Origin: Apoda limacodes
Lineage: Eukaryota > Arthropoda > Insecta > Lepidoptera > Limacodidae
NCBI GenBank assembly: GCA_946406115.1
Contig: OX291540.1
Location: 9,792,563-9,856,562 of the forward strand
DNA length: 64,000 bases
Reading direction: 5' to 3'
Below the pieces are notes generated by a model, which did no database searches, was not told the DNA's origin, and saw nothing but the letters and a program-made list of their open reading frames with translations. A program made the translations under genes and the position numbers. Positions 50,916 through 61,174 of this stretch are shown here, piece by piece (the first letter of the stretch is position 1; each line of letters begins with the position of its first letter).

Positions 50916-51997
50916 AAATATTAGGTCCTTACATTTGAAATTGATGTTTTATAGAACTTGCCACTTTGATCTCAAAAAGCCGGCGTTTGCTCAATCCGAT
51001 GATCATCTCGAAAGATTAATGATGTGTACAGAGAAGCCACTGTAAAAGAAAACACAGTACGTTTTTGGTTCCAACGCTTTCGTCCTGGAAATTTGGACGT
51101 CCAGAACAAACCTCGTGGACGGCCGGAAACTCTCGTTGTCAATGAGGAATTGAAAGTGACCGTGGAATCGGATCCATCTCAAACTACGTCAGGGTTAGTT
51201 GCAGGCTTCGATGTGAGTGATAAAACCATTTTGAATCATTTGAAACATTTTGAACTAAGTGAAGCAAACCAACAAACACGTGTCGACTGTTGCGTCACGT
51301 TACTCAACCGTCATCATAACGAGGGGATTTCGAATCTTATCATTACTTGTGATAAAAATAGATCCTCTACGATAATCGGAGACGCTCATCACAGTGATTA
51401 AACTTAAGACACACTTAATCCTGCCCCAAGAGAAAGTTGACCCAAAAAAGGTATTGGTTAGTGTCTGGTGGACCAGCGATGGTGTCATCCACTACGGCTT
51501 CCTAAGATCTGGTCAGACGATTTCGGCAGTTTGTATTGCCGACAATTGGAAACCCTGATGGAAAAGCTAGCCGTTAAACAGCCGAGATTGGTCAACCGCT
51601 CTAGCCCACTGCTGCTTTAGGACAACGCTAGACCCGACACTGCACAGCAGACGGTGGCAAAACTAGAGCTAGGATTGGAATATCTCCGTCACTCACCATA
51701 CTCCCCGGACCTTGCTCCAACCGATTACCAATTGTTTTGAAATTTGGATAAATTCTTAATTGGAAAAAAAATTCAATTCAGATGAGGCAGTCCAAAACAC
51801 CTTCAAAAGATTTTGTTGCTTCTCGCTCCCGCAATTTTTTCAGCAAAGGAATCAACGAACTCCCTATAAAATGGCAAAAGTGCATAGATCACAACGGTAC
51901 CTGCTTTGATTGATTAAATAAAAAAAATGTAAAAAATAAAATTAGTTTTGCTTTTTCCATATAAAATACCAATTTCATATGTAAGAACCTAATATTT
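50916..51997 (+). mobile_element. mariner-family DNA transposon, dead
   Basis: Terminal inverted repeats: AAATATTAGGTCCTTACATT at 50916 and, read inward from 51997 on the other strand, AAATATTAGGTTCTTACATA. Agreement continues into TGAAATTG. The ~1.08-kb length and the mariner transposase remnants between them fit. The TA target duplication is not evident, so the outer ends may be a few bases off. Confidence 0.75.
51010..51910 (+). pseudogene. mariner transposase, multiply broken
   Basis: 51024-51390 reads KENTVRFWFQRFRPGNLDVQ, RPETLVVNEEL and TTSGLVAGFDVSDKTILNHL (helix-turn-helix domain). Further on in other frames are KVLVSVWWTSDGVIHYGFL, DNARPDTAQQTV (second Asp) and SPYSPDLAPTDYQLF with the final Asp. 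Frameshifts and stops separate the parts, and a deletion follows the HTH region. Confidence 0.75.
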
Positions 51998-52084
51998 AAA
52001 AAATATCTCCGATGAAGTGCGGACAAAATACTTCGGCCAATATTAAAGTTAACAAGTATTAAATTTATTTAATAACTAGATGTG

Positions 52085-52160
52085 AGCTTCATGGCTCGCT
52101 CGTAGAGCGGTCAGCTTCCTTGCACGGGGTCGCAGGTTCGAGTCCCGGGACTAGTTATTA
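52085..52160 (+). pseudogene. tRNA-derived sequence (SINE head or tRNA pseudogene)
   Basis: D-arm-like GGCTCGCTCGTAGAGCGG and T-arm/B box GGTTCGAGTCCCGG are present with tRNA-like spacing, but the acceptor strands do not pair. It is flanked by an inverted TAATAACTAG / CTAGTTATTA pair. Confidence 0.45.
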
Positions 52161-52869
52161 ATAGATTTAAGTATGTATAAGAGATATTGTCGGCTAGTAT
52201 ACAACACCTTACAAATTTGACTTTACTAGACGATTGTTATTTACTGTCCGCCATTTTCAGGGTACCGCAAAATAAGTGAAAATCCATAGAGCAATTGGGC
52301 AACCGGGGGCACAAATCAACAAATTGGTTGTCCTTTACCGGGAATCGCCCGAACGCGACATGGCAGCCGCACTGTGCCAACAACAATGGTGTCACCCTAG
52401 AAACGGAAACTGTTAATAAACTGATAATCGTCACGTATAATTTACCAATTTTTATGATTCCATTTCATTCCACATTGGCAATCAGGGGACAAGTCGATTG
52501 TTCACCTCAAGCTGAATACAGAATATTTCTTCTGCATCGTATCCTGTTTTGTAAGAGTTGGTAGGTGCTAAAGGTTGCGTTAGTAGATTGTATTGGATAT
52601 AAAGTTAATTGTACCAAACAAAAAAATCTGATGTATCGCTAGATCTTCTGTTAGAGGTTGTACTTAGTTTTGCGAGTTTGTCCTTTAAATTAAAGCATGA
52701 TCCCAAAGCTTGCAACTATTTACTAACACAAGTAATTTATATTATTTCTGTTACTGGAACCTCCTCTCAACCAAAGGAAATTGGCAAAAATAACTTGTGC
52801 AACCATAAGTGGACAGCCATCACCACGAGCGGTGAGGGGTGCGTCTGTTGTTTAATAAAGTCATTGCTC
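52161..52869. other. Intergenic, no gene supported
   Basis: Overlapping short frames on both strands at 52237-52564 have no motif and are not supported. Confidence 0.35.
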
Positions 52870-53085
52870 GCTTATGCATTGCACAAAAAGCCCCACTAGT
52901 CCTGACTATGGCAGCGGTCAAGGTAACGGTGGGGCAGGGGGTGTGAAGAATCCCCGGCAGAGATCCGGCTACCACAAACACCCACAACTGGCCCTGGCAA
53001 CGTACAATGCACGCACTTTGAGGAATAACGAAAAGATTGTTGAGCTGGTAGAAGTTAGTCAAGCTGTGCTGGTATATATTGCTCG
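52870..53085 (+). pseudogene. RTE/BovB-like LINE endonuclease start fragment
   Basis: A 73-codon frame contains LALATYNARTLRNNEKIVEL, the typical opening of the AP endonuclease in RTE-type LINE proteins (T-x-N-A-R-T-L-R-x-x-x-K-I-x-E-L). It breaks off after ~10 more residues. 5' fragment only. Confidence 0.6.
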
Positions 53086-55379
53086 CTTGTTTTAACTATT
53101 TTAATTAGACGATGACAACGTCAACTGCGCAATGCACGTGTTAATTTGGAAAATATTCTTTTAAATCCCATTCCATGATGAATTTTCAAGTCTTAGATGG
53201 TACCCATCACAAACTACAATTATTAACCCTTGGCTTGTTTTGAATATCTTCTCAATTTGGTACCTCTCGTTATATAAACCAACTAGCTTATTCCCGCGAC
53301 CATTTACATCTTTACAACTTAACAACAACAACTTAACAAGCTTCTAACTGTTTATACCTACAAAAATATAGAAATGTTTCATAATCGACTCGCCACATTG
53401 AAGTGGTGTAAACTTACGACATTTGCGACCAAACACCTAAGGTCAGAAAAGTTTGTTGCACTGTAATCAAGGAACTCGGCCCTCTTCCACCAATATTACT
53501 CAAAATTTTGACAAACAACTGACTTTAGTCGGCTCTAGGTTTTGTCTGCGTAGGCTGTTTTCGCGACGTAGATATTTAAGCTGCACCACTAAAACTTAAA
53601 AACTCTTTTAATATTGTGTGTAAAAATGAGCTCGATGCTATAGGAATGTCATATTTCTATCATGTTTTTCGGGGTCCGACGTAGAAAAACCCCATAAAAA
53701 AACTTTTTTGCTCAGTCACGGATTTTTTTCATACTATCTATGTATAAAATTTTAAATACATTGGAATTATTGTTTTGTTTTTAAATTTTAGTCCAATAAT
53801 TAAATAGTGCATTTCGCTGAAATTGTTTGCTCTACAATTTTGCGGTAACAAAATGCGAAAAAGTATAAAATATGCATACATAACAAACACATGATAACAT
53901 TTTGATATTTTCTACTACCTTTTATCCCCAAAGTATCTTGAAATCGAAATAACCTTTTTAAACTGGCTGTTTATTGTGCAGATAATATTTATTGCTGTGC
54001 AAAAATATTAGAAAATTTCGTAGTATAAGACACGAAAATTAGTTAAATGCGAATAATAGTATATATGGAATTAAAAATAAACACATACATTTCACAGTTA
54101 ATATTTATTACTAAAGCAATAAATAGACTGAATATAGACTATATCAATAAAATAACAAAAAAAGTATATTAATAAATTTACACTTTATCTTCATATTTTG
54201 GCATCACAGTATATCCAATATTCATGCTTTATGAAAATGTTAGTTTAATAATGCCTAAAATTAGAAAAAAATAGTTATTTAGACGGAAACATTCGACAGT
54301 ACATAGGTACCTACGTTATATTCATTCTATATTGTATTGAACTTTCATAATTAAATATGGCAAAATATAAATCGCACTAACTGGTCTACCACTAGGTACC
54401 AAGCCCAGATAAAGTACTATCAAGCTAACGTCAGCGAATGTAAACATGTTTAATTGTTTTTGTACCTATTTTAATCAACTATTTATTTCACTTTACATGT
54501 ACATTTCAAATACAATCACATTACATACAAATATTAAAAACATTTAAAATACTAGTATTTATTTAATTAATTTTAAAACGTATAAATCCACACCTATTAA
54601 TAATTGGATTTAATACACATCTGCTTCTATTAATGTTTTTTTCTTTCTATAAAGGAATGTATACTTTAACTACACATACCATGCTTAGCAGCAATGGACT
54701 AATAAGATTACAGATATTTTTGATACACGCAGGGAATATAAAATCTATAACGTGCAAGTATTATGAAAATGTGATAAATTATGAAAATTGTATGATTCTA
54801 CTAGGTATATAACAATAAAAGTTTACATCATATTAGTATCAATCGTAAACAAAAGCACCCCATATTGAATTTTTGAAAAATATTTAAATCAAATTACTAA
54901 GTAGAAACCACTCGTTTCTAACAAGTGTTTAACATAGATTTTCAAATGCATATATTGTTTAAAATTCACACTTTACCAACATCTTATTCATATTTTAATG
55001 TCACAAACGAGACCTAAAACAAGTAATCGACTTCTCAATATATCTTTATCAATCAGTTTCTAAATCTAGATACATTAATTCTACAAAGTAGATTGTTCGA
55101 AGAGATGGGTGGATCCGGAGAACGCAAGACTTCATGGACTGCGACGAAACTTAGCGAAAAATCTGTAATATAGATAAACTTAATAATTGTCAAAGATAAT
55201 TTAGATTGTAAACAAAATTGAAACTAAAACTGAAATGGAAACTTACCGAGAAGTGATAAGTGCAAAAATGCAGTGGCGATAATTCGTGCATGAGTGCTTT
55301 TGATGTAGTAGATATTGAAGCAAATATAATGCATAGTGTCAAGGCAATGAACTGTTTTATATTCTTTAGATGTCTAGAG
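53086..55379. other. Intergenic desert, no gene seen
   Basis: Strongly AT-rich without frames or clear repeats. A GC-richer patch at 55095-55160 was not identified. Confidence 0.4.
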
Positions 55380-55588
55380 GTGCGTTCCAAATCGCAACGA
55401 TGTAGTTAAAAAAGTGGTCTTGTGACGCCCGAGTTATTTTCCAACTGTCATGTTGAATTCGTTTTGTTTTACACTGCCATAGAAAAGGTTGAAATTTACT
55501 CTTGTCAGTGTAAAAATTAACTGTCAACTGTTGGTTTTTCAACTTTACCGGGCGATAATTACTCGGCAGGTTTTGGAATATAGCCTAG
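55380..55588 (-). mobile_element. MITE-like repeat family A, copy 5
   Basis: Starts GGTGCGTTCCAAATCGCAAC and ends CTCGGCAGGTTTTGGAATAT, the reverse orientation of 12110-12330. This end and the other end of copy 3 together support an inverted pair of about 15 bases around GCxTTCCAAATC. Confidence 0.6.
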
Positions 55589-56063
55589 GACAATGTTTTA
55601 CACAGGGATCGGAATAGACAGCATATTACCTACTAAACTATATTATTCTTACTGTGTTTTTTTAATGTTTATTCGTAGTTATTAATTTGTTTATTTGATA
55701 AGTGTTCCTAAAAAATATTTCAGATTATCCCTGCAAAACTACAGTGAGTTACTTTTACCAAAATTCTTTTTGGCTTTTGAGGGATGTTAAATGATTTTGT
55801 TGGCGTCATCGGTTATTTGTATTAAATCAGGCGGCGTAAGAATATCCTCTTCGCTGTACTCATTACAGTCAGTTGACAGTGTCTATTTTGGGAAAAAAAA
55901 TATTTAAAGATGGAAATACTTCTATTATTGCTGATACTATACTCCATTCCACATAGCATGGTGCGGGTATACGAGAGTTTTTTTATTAAATTGCCGTCTC
56001 TGGTGAATGTAATGAAGTTAATAAGCAAGTAGTATTTAGTATCTAAATTATATATATATATAT
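55589..56063. other. Intergenic, no gene seen
   Basis: AT-rich, ending in a TA repeat at 56048-56062. Confidence 0.35.
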
Positions 56064-56337
56064 GTCGGCCGCCGATCGTAAAATCCGGCAGATCACGAAA
56101 TTTCTAGGCAGATCGTAAAGTATGGAAACGAAAGGAACAGAAATCGCACTGTATAAGTCATGTATGATAGGTTAGGTTCAGTTCCTCTTTTGTAAACGTA
56201 GATGCGAAGCGAGCGGAGCGTTCCAGTCAAGCTTCATATAATAATCTGTTCAGTTGTATGATAATTTCTATTCCATACTTTACGATCTGCCTAGGAATTT
56301 CGTGATCTGCCGGATATAACGATCGGCCGCCGAAATA
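56064..56337. mobile_element. Palindromic MITE with ~60-bp terminal inverted repeats
   Basis: Left end GTCGGCCGCCGATCGTAAAA, then CCGGCAGATCACGAAATTTC and GGCAGATCGTAAAGTATGGA. The right end carries the reverse complement of each block in order, up to CGATCGGCCGCCG. Only two or three mismatches separate the arms. Internal ~150 bases non-coding. The site is flanked by TA-rich sequence, so a TA target is likely. Confidence 0.75.
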
Positions 56338-57922
56338 TGTATAAATGATTAATATAACAATGTATTACAATTGTATTCTATTTACAGAAACAAAATCACA
56401 TTTTCTAATAGGAATGACAGGAGTAACTTTAACCTCCATAATTTAAAATGTTTATCTTATAACAATACGTAAGAAGTCTGCAACAATTACTAACAAATTG
56501 GAAGTTATCCTGGACAGTGTTAATTTCAGAAATATTAGTTTTGACACAAAAGAATGCCACCTCAAGGATGTACACAGGATGTTTGAGTTTTGTCAACAAT
56601 CTACTTTTTCTACCGTGCAAGCCCATTTTATTTTCCTACTCTGCCGAAGAATATCTCTTATCTGGTTAAAGTTTTTGAGTCTGATTTGCTTTGACTTTGA
56701 GTAAAAGCTGCCCTATCCCGATCACTGGTATATATGACCGATGTTTCATACTGTAAATGAAAACACAGAAATGTTTGAGAATATTCTCATATAATCTTAC
56801 ATGTAACAACATACAGAGAGACACCACAAGCCACGTTAGCGATGTGTATGTTACATATATATGATATATTTATTTATTCTCGATCTCTTATGTAACAATT
56901 GAATAAATACACGGACGTCGCTTTGTGACAATGTTTAAAACACTATTATTAACATATCGATTAAAAAAATGTCAATATAGTGAGAAACGAAAAATAATAT
57001 AATCTAGTTAACTAGCAGATCTATAAAATTGTTAAGTAGATCTAAATATTAAAATTAATATAAAACTTACATAAAGATCTATTTAAGCGTGTTGCAGCAT
57101 GCGTGATTCTAAACAATCACCTCGAACTAAAAAGTGTAAACGTGAAAAAGAAAACGCGTATTAAAATACAATAAATTATGCAACACACAAAACACTGATA
57201 ATGACATCTAATAAATAAAATTAAAAAAAAAAACTGATTTACAGATTTATAATCAAAATAATGTAGAAACATCGATTCAAAATTCGAGAAGGCAAGATTA
57301 GAGACATAATTGCAAAAATTCATTGAATTTAATAAACAAGAAATAAAATTTACAAATCAATATCGTCAGGTGAAAACTTTTCAGATTGATTTCTTGGAAA
57401 TCAATAATTTTATCTTAGTTAATTATTAAGTCAATTGAATACACTTAAAAAAACGTGTGTACGTGATTGTACAACGGTAGACATCTATTTTCAATAACAA
57501 GTAAAAGAAAATATTCACTGTTCATCGTGCTCCTAATTTTACAGTGCTCCTACTTACATACAAAACGATTTCAACGATTGCGTTATCAGTTACAAATAAT
57601 TTAATAATCACTTAAAATTAAAAGAATGATTAAAAAATATTTAGTAAAGCTTATAAACACATTCAGTGGAAGAACCGCCTTGAAGGAAAGAAGCGTAACA
57701 ATACAAATAAATAGTAAAACTAGACAACTACTACAAAAATAAGGCGCGCCAATAAAGAACGGAACGAATTATGCGGATTTGTTTCCTTATTGCTTGCACA
57801 GTGTTACCATACTCCGTGCTAATGAGAGATAGAATGAGTCTCGCAATATGTTCATTCCATTCTTTAGCGGCACCATTTGTTTCATACATCGTTTTTTTCA
57901 GCGTTCGAAGATCGTTCGCAGT
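56338..57922. other. No gene seen; would include the 3' UTR of the long coiled-coil gene if its last exon is right
   Basis: AT-rich with scattered short frames (56429-56704, 57117-57323) lacking motifs. Confidence 0.35.
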
Positions 57923-57950
57923 TTATTTCTTCTTCTTTAGCTTCGGTATT
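57923..57950 (-). CDS. Candidate terminal exon of the helical repeat protein (basic tail)
   Basis: Read on the - strand after acceptor ATTATTTACAG, the exon completes a glycine codon left by the exon at 61043-61118, then reads IPKLKKKK and stops. Reading frame and splice site agree, and a lysine-rich end is a plausible C-terminus. The exon is only 28 coding bases, so the support is limited to phase and splice signals. Confidence 0.4.
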
Positions 57951-59099
57951 CTGTAAATAATGTGGTGCAAGTGATGTTAGACGTAGGGGTTAGGAGAAAA
58001 CTGTGAAACTTGTCTTAAGCTAAACTAAACATATAATAATAATGAAAGGTGTGTCATTTCAAAACTTATGCCAGTAAGATATGTTTTTTTGGCTGTGTTA
58101 TTTTTGTCGTCTGACAACAGACGCTAACCCAAGTCAGAGGCCTTATGGCTCGTTTGTAAACCCTGACAGTCAAATGACTACTAACTCGAGAAACGCCCTC
58201 CAATTAGCACTTGGCCAGTGCGGTGGAAATGAAAAAACTAAGTCTCCTTCTCCAGGGAGAGGCCTGTGTTCCTTTTGAGGATCATAAAACGGCGAGGGAA
58301 AAACCCTTTATTTGAGTAAAATTACATTTTTTTTATTACTTTGTTTTGCTAATTTACAAAAACTTAACATCTAAATATCAGCTTTAGTAGTAATAAATTA
58401 AGTAAGTACGAGTAATTAGCTGATATTTAAATTAACACATGTTACAAATAAAATGTATGAAACATGTTAAGAGAGCTTTAGCTTAAAAACATGTGAAAGA
58501 AGTCGCAGGCGGTCGCTGGTTATTGATGTCAGCGCACGCAGGGAAATATTAAATATTTGTGGACAAAGCCGCGGGCAGTGGCTTGTTTATTTTTTCTGGC
58601 ATTACGCACAGCGGTCCCAATCTAAGCTAATCTTATACAACAGACACAAATATATACCTATGCGCATATACTTTTTTGTAAATACCTACATACATATAAT
58701 ACTATGTATGTACATATCAGACTCAAGACAAACTCCATTTTTAAAGTTTCACAGTTTTTAATGACTTATTTATAGGTTTCGACAGTATATTTGCAGTGAT
58801 ATGTCAAATGCAGTGAGTAGACATGGAAGGTGGTGTTGGTACGAGCATTGTGGAATCACGGTGCAAGACACGGTGCACATTCTTATTTACATTTGCATGA
58901 CAAATGTTACATAGTATTATGTATAAATAATGTTTTCCGACTTTTAAATTTTACTTATTTAAGCAGCAGTACTTATTTAACGTCATTACCTTAATTCGAA
59001 ATGGAGAGTACTGACTTAACACGTGGCTTTCAATCTTAGGGTTAAAGCAAAATGTGTTGTGCTTTTTTGAAATTATTGATGACGGGAAGTGACAGTATT
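57951..59099. other. Possible intron of the coiled-coil gene; repeat traces
   Basis: A repeat-like block at 58115-58280 (open frame GGNEKTKSPSPGRGLCSF) may be transposon-derived. A trace of the SINE tail (CAGACTCAAGACAAAC) occurs at ~58720. Confidence 0.35.
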
Positions 59100-60730
59100 G
59101 CTGGATTTAGTGATCAACCGACATTGAGTCTATAACTCGGCAGACTGGGATGGATTGCGAGAATTTTATGCATCGTACCCGTGGAGGCAGCTCTGCTATA
59201 GCTCAGAAGATCCTGCCGCAGCCGCAGTCACTTAGACAATCCTCGCTGGTATAAAATGTTTTATTCCTAACCCGCGAGTAGCTGCCGGCGTCAAAAAACG
59301 ACCGTAGTTTAATAGGTCTTGCAGAGAAGCTAAATTACTGAAGCAAACTGCGGCTTACGGCTTGTAATAATAAGAATCCAAATATTTCTGTGGTCAAACG
59401 CAAATTAAATGCTGCCTCGAAGTTCAGTAAGAAAACAACTGCAAGAACTAAATTTCAATTAATCAGCAAAATAAGTGGGCGACTTGCGAGCTATCCCTCT
59501 AGGAGTCCTGCTTTCTGGTCGTAGGGAACTTTTGCCAGTCGTCGTTATCACCACTGCGAAAGACCGATGGTTACTTCGCCCATAGTGCAAAAGAGAAAGC
59601 CGATCTACTAGGCAGGATCTTTGCCTCTAACTCGAATATGAACGACGAAGGCGCTTTACCACCTACTATACCGTGGTGCGGTAAGACCATGTCGGAAATC
59701 TCCATAACACAGCTTTCTCTAGACGTTCATTAGTCGAGTGGGCCAGACGGTATACCAGCAGTGGTGCGTAAGCAGTGTGCTCCTGAGTTATGTCCTGTAC
59801 TTACGCGCCTCTTTGCACTTTCCTACCACAATAGACAACTTCCGTTTTCATAGAAAACTGCGAAAGTACACCCGGTACACAAAAAGGGCGATAGATCAAA
59901 TCCATCGAATTAAAGGCCTATCGCTATTACCTCCCTACTCTCAAAGATGATGGAAGGTATAATCCCTCGTCCCGTTGTGGAGGAAACCGCGGAGAACTTG
60001 TATCTCAAATAGAGACCACTCTGTCCAAGGTCTCTGACTGGGGACGGGAAAACTTGGTCCGATTCAACCCTACAAAGACACAAGTCTACGCGTTCACCGC
60101 TAAGAAAACCCCATTCACTCTGGTCACACGCTTCCAGAACACTCCCCTCTCCATCTCCAAAAGCATTGGGATCCTTGGTGTTAACATCCCCAGCGATGTT
60201 CAGTTCCGAGATCATTTGCAAGACAAGGTGAAGCTGGAGTCCAAAAAACTTGGTGTACTCAACAGAGCGAAGCAGTACTTCACGTCGGGGCAGAGGTTGA
60301 TGCTTTACAAGTCGCAAGTTCGGCCCCATATGGAGTACTGCTACCATCTCCGGGCGGGTGCACGTGAATACCAGCTTGGCCCTTCTGACTCGGTTCAACG
60401 ACGGGCTGTGAGAATTGTCGACGATCCCAAACATACTTGCCGTATCGAGCCCTGAAGTCTGAGAGACTTTGCCTGCCTGTGTGTGTTCTACCGCTTGTAC
60501 AATGGTATGTGTTCTGAGGAATTGTTCGAAATGATGCCCACGCTATTCCTACCATCGCACCGCTCGCCATCGGCAGGGAATGAGCTCCCTGTCAAGGTTT
60601 TTCTCTAAAGACTACAGTATGGGCTTCTTCAAGAAAGTAGTTATTGGATTTTTGGAGGGTCGGCAACACGCGATTGATTCCCTTGGTGTTACAAGCGTTC
60701 ATAGGCTACGGTTACCGCGTACTATCAGGT
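59100..60730 (+). pseudogene. LINE fragment (non-LTR RT) with deleted RT core
   Basis: In shifting + frames: ADLLGRIFASNSNMNDEGAL, SSGPDGIPAVVRKQCAPELC, LTRLFALSYHNRQLPF and KTAKVHPVHKKGDRSNPSN (RT fingers) run to ~59950. The palm with its active site is missing. It resumes GRENLVRFNPTKTQVYAFTA, SIGILGVNIPSDVQFRDHLQ, LYKSQVRPHMEYC (60054-60455) and ends with SMGFFKKVVIGFLEGRQHA near 60700. Stops are numerous. It lies antisense to the putative intron of the coiled-coil gene. Its exact clade (jockey/CR1 group) is uncertain. Confidence 0.7.
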
Positions 60731-61042
60731 GGACCGTAAGCTTGTTTGCCACCTTAGTGGTATATAAAAAAAGTCGAGTCAATAAATCCAGGCTAATAAT
60801 TTCGAAAAGGATATTTTATTATATATATTATATATGTATGCTAGTAGATTAAAAACTATTTAAATTTTTCAGAATTCCGTCTTATAACTACAATCAGAAA
60901 AATTATCGCCTCTTATCAAGACTTTAATTATTTAGGACCCTACATAGCCAGTGATGCATTAAGATTGTGATTCAGAAACTCAAAGATTACAACAAGTCTT
61001 TTGGGTAATATTTTAAGAGTGCGAGATGTGGTTTTTACTCAC
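60731..61042. other. Between LINE and exon; no feature seen
   Basis: AT-rich, includes a TATATATTA run near 60820. Confidence 0.35.
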
Positions 61043-61118
61043 CCTGAACTCTTCTTATGAGGTGAAGACTGTGATTTTTCTGATTCCAATAATTTCGTAC
61101 TTGACTCCTTTATAAAGC
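61043..61118 (-). CDS. Candidate alternative internal exon of the helical repeat protein
   Basis: On the - strand, acceptor ATATTTTACAG precedes 76 bases reading (G)FIKESSTKLLESEKSQSSPH KKSSG and a strong donor GTGAGT. It joins in phase to a G at 61189 in the long exon (donor GTGCGG, weak) and in phase to the exon at 57950. Use of this exon would replace the short end GADH by a Ser/Lys-rich tail. Splice signals and uninterrupted frame are visible; usage is inference. Confidence 0.5.
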
Positions 61119-61174
61119 CTGTAAAATATAATAGTAAGATTATAAGATACTACATATTAAGCAAGTAATTGATT

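Noticed and set aside
52237..52564. Opposing 65- and 89-codon frames
   Set aside because: Overlap each other on both strands without any motif.
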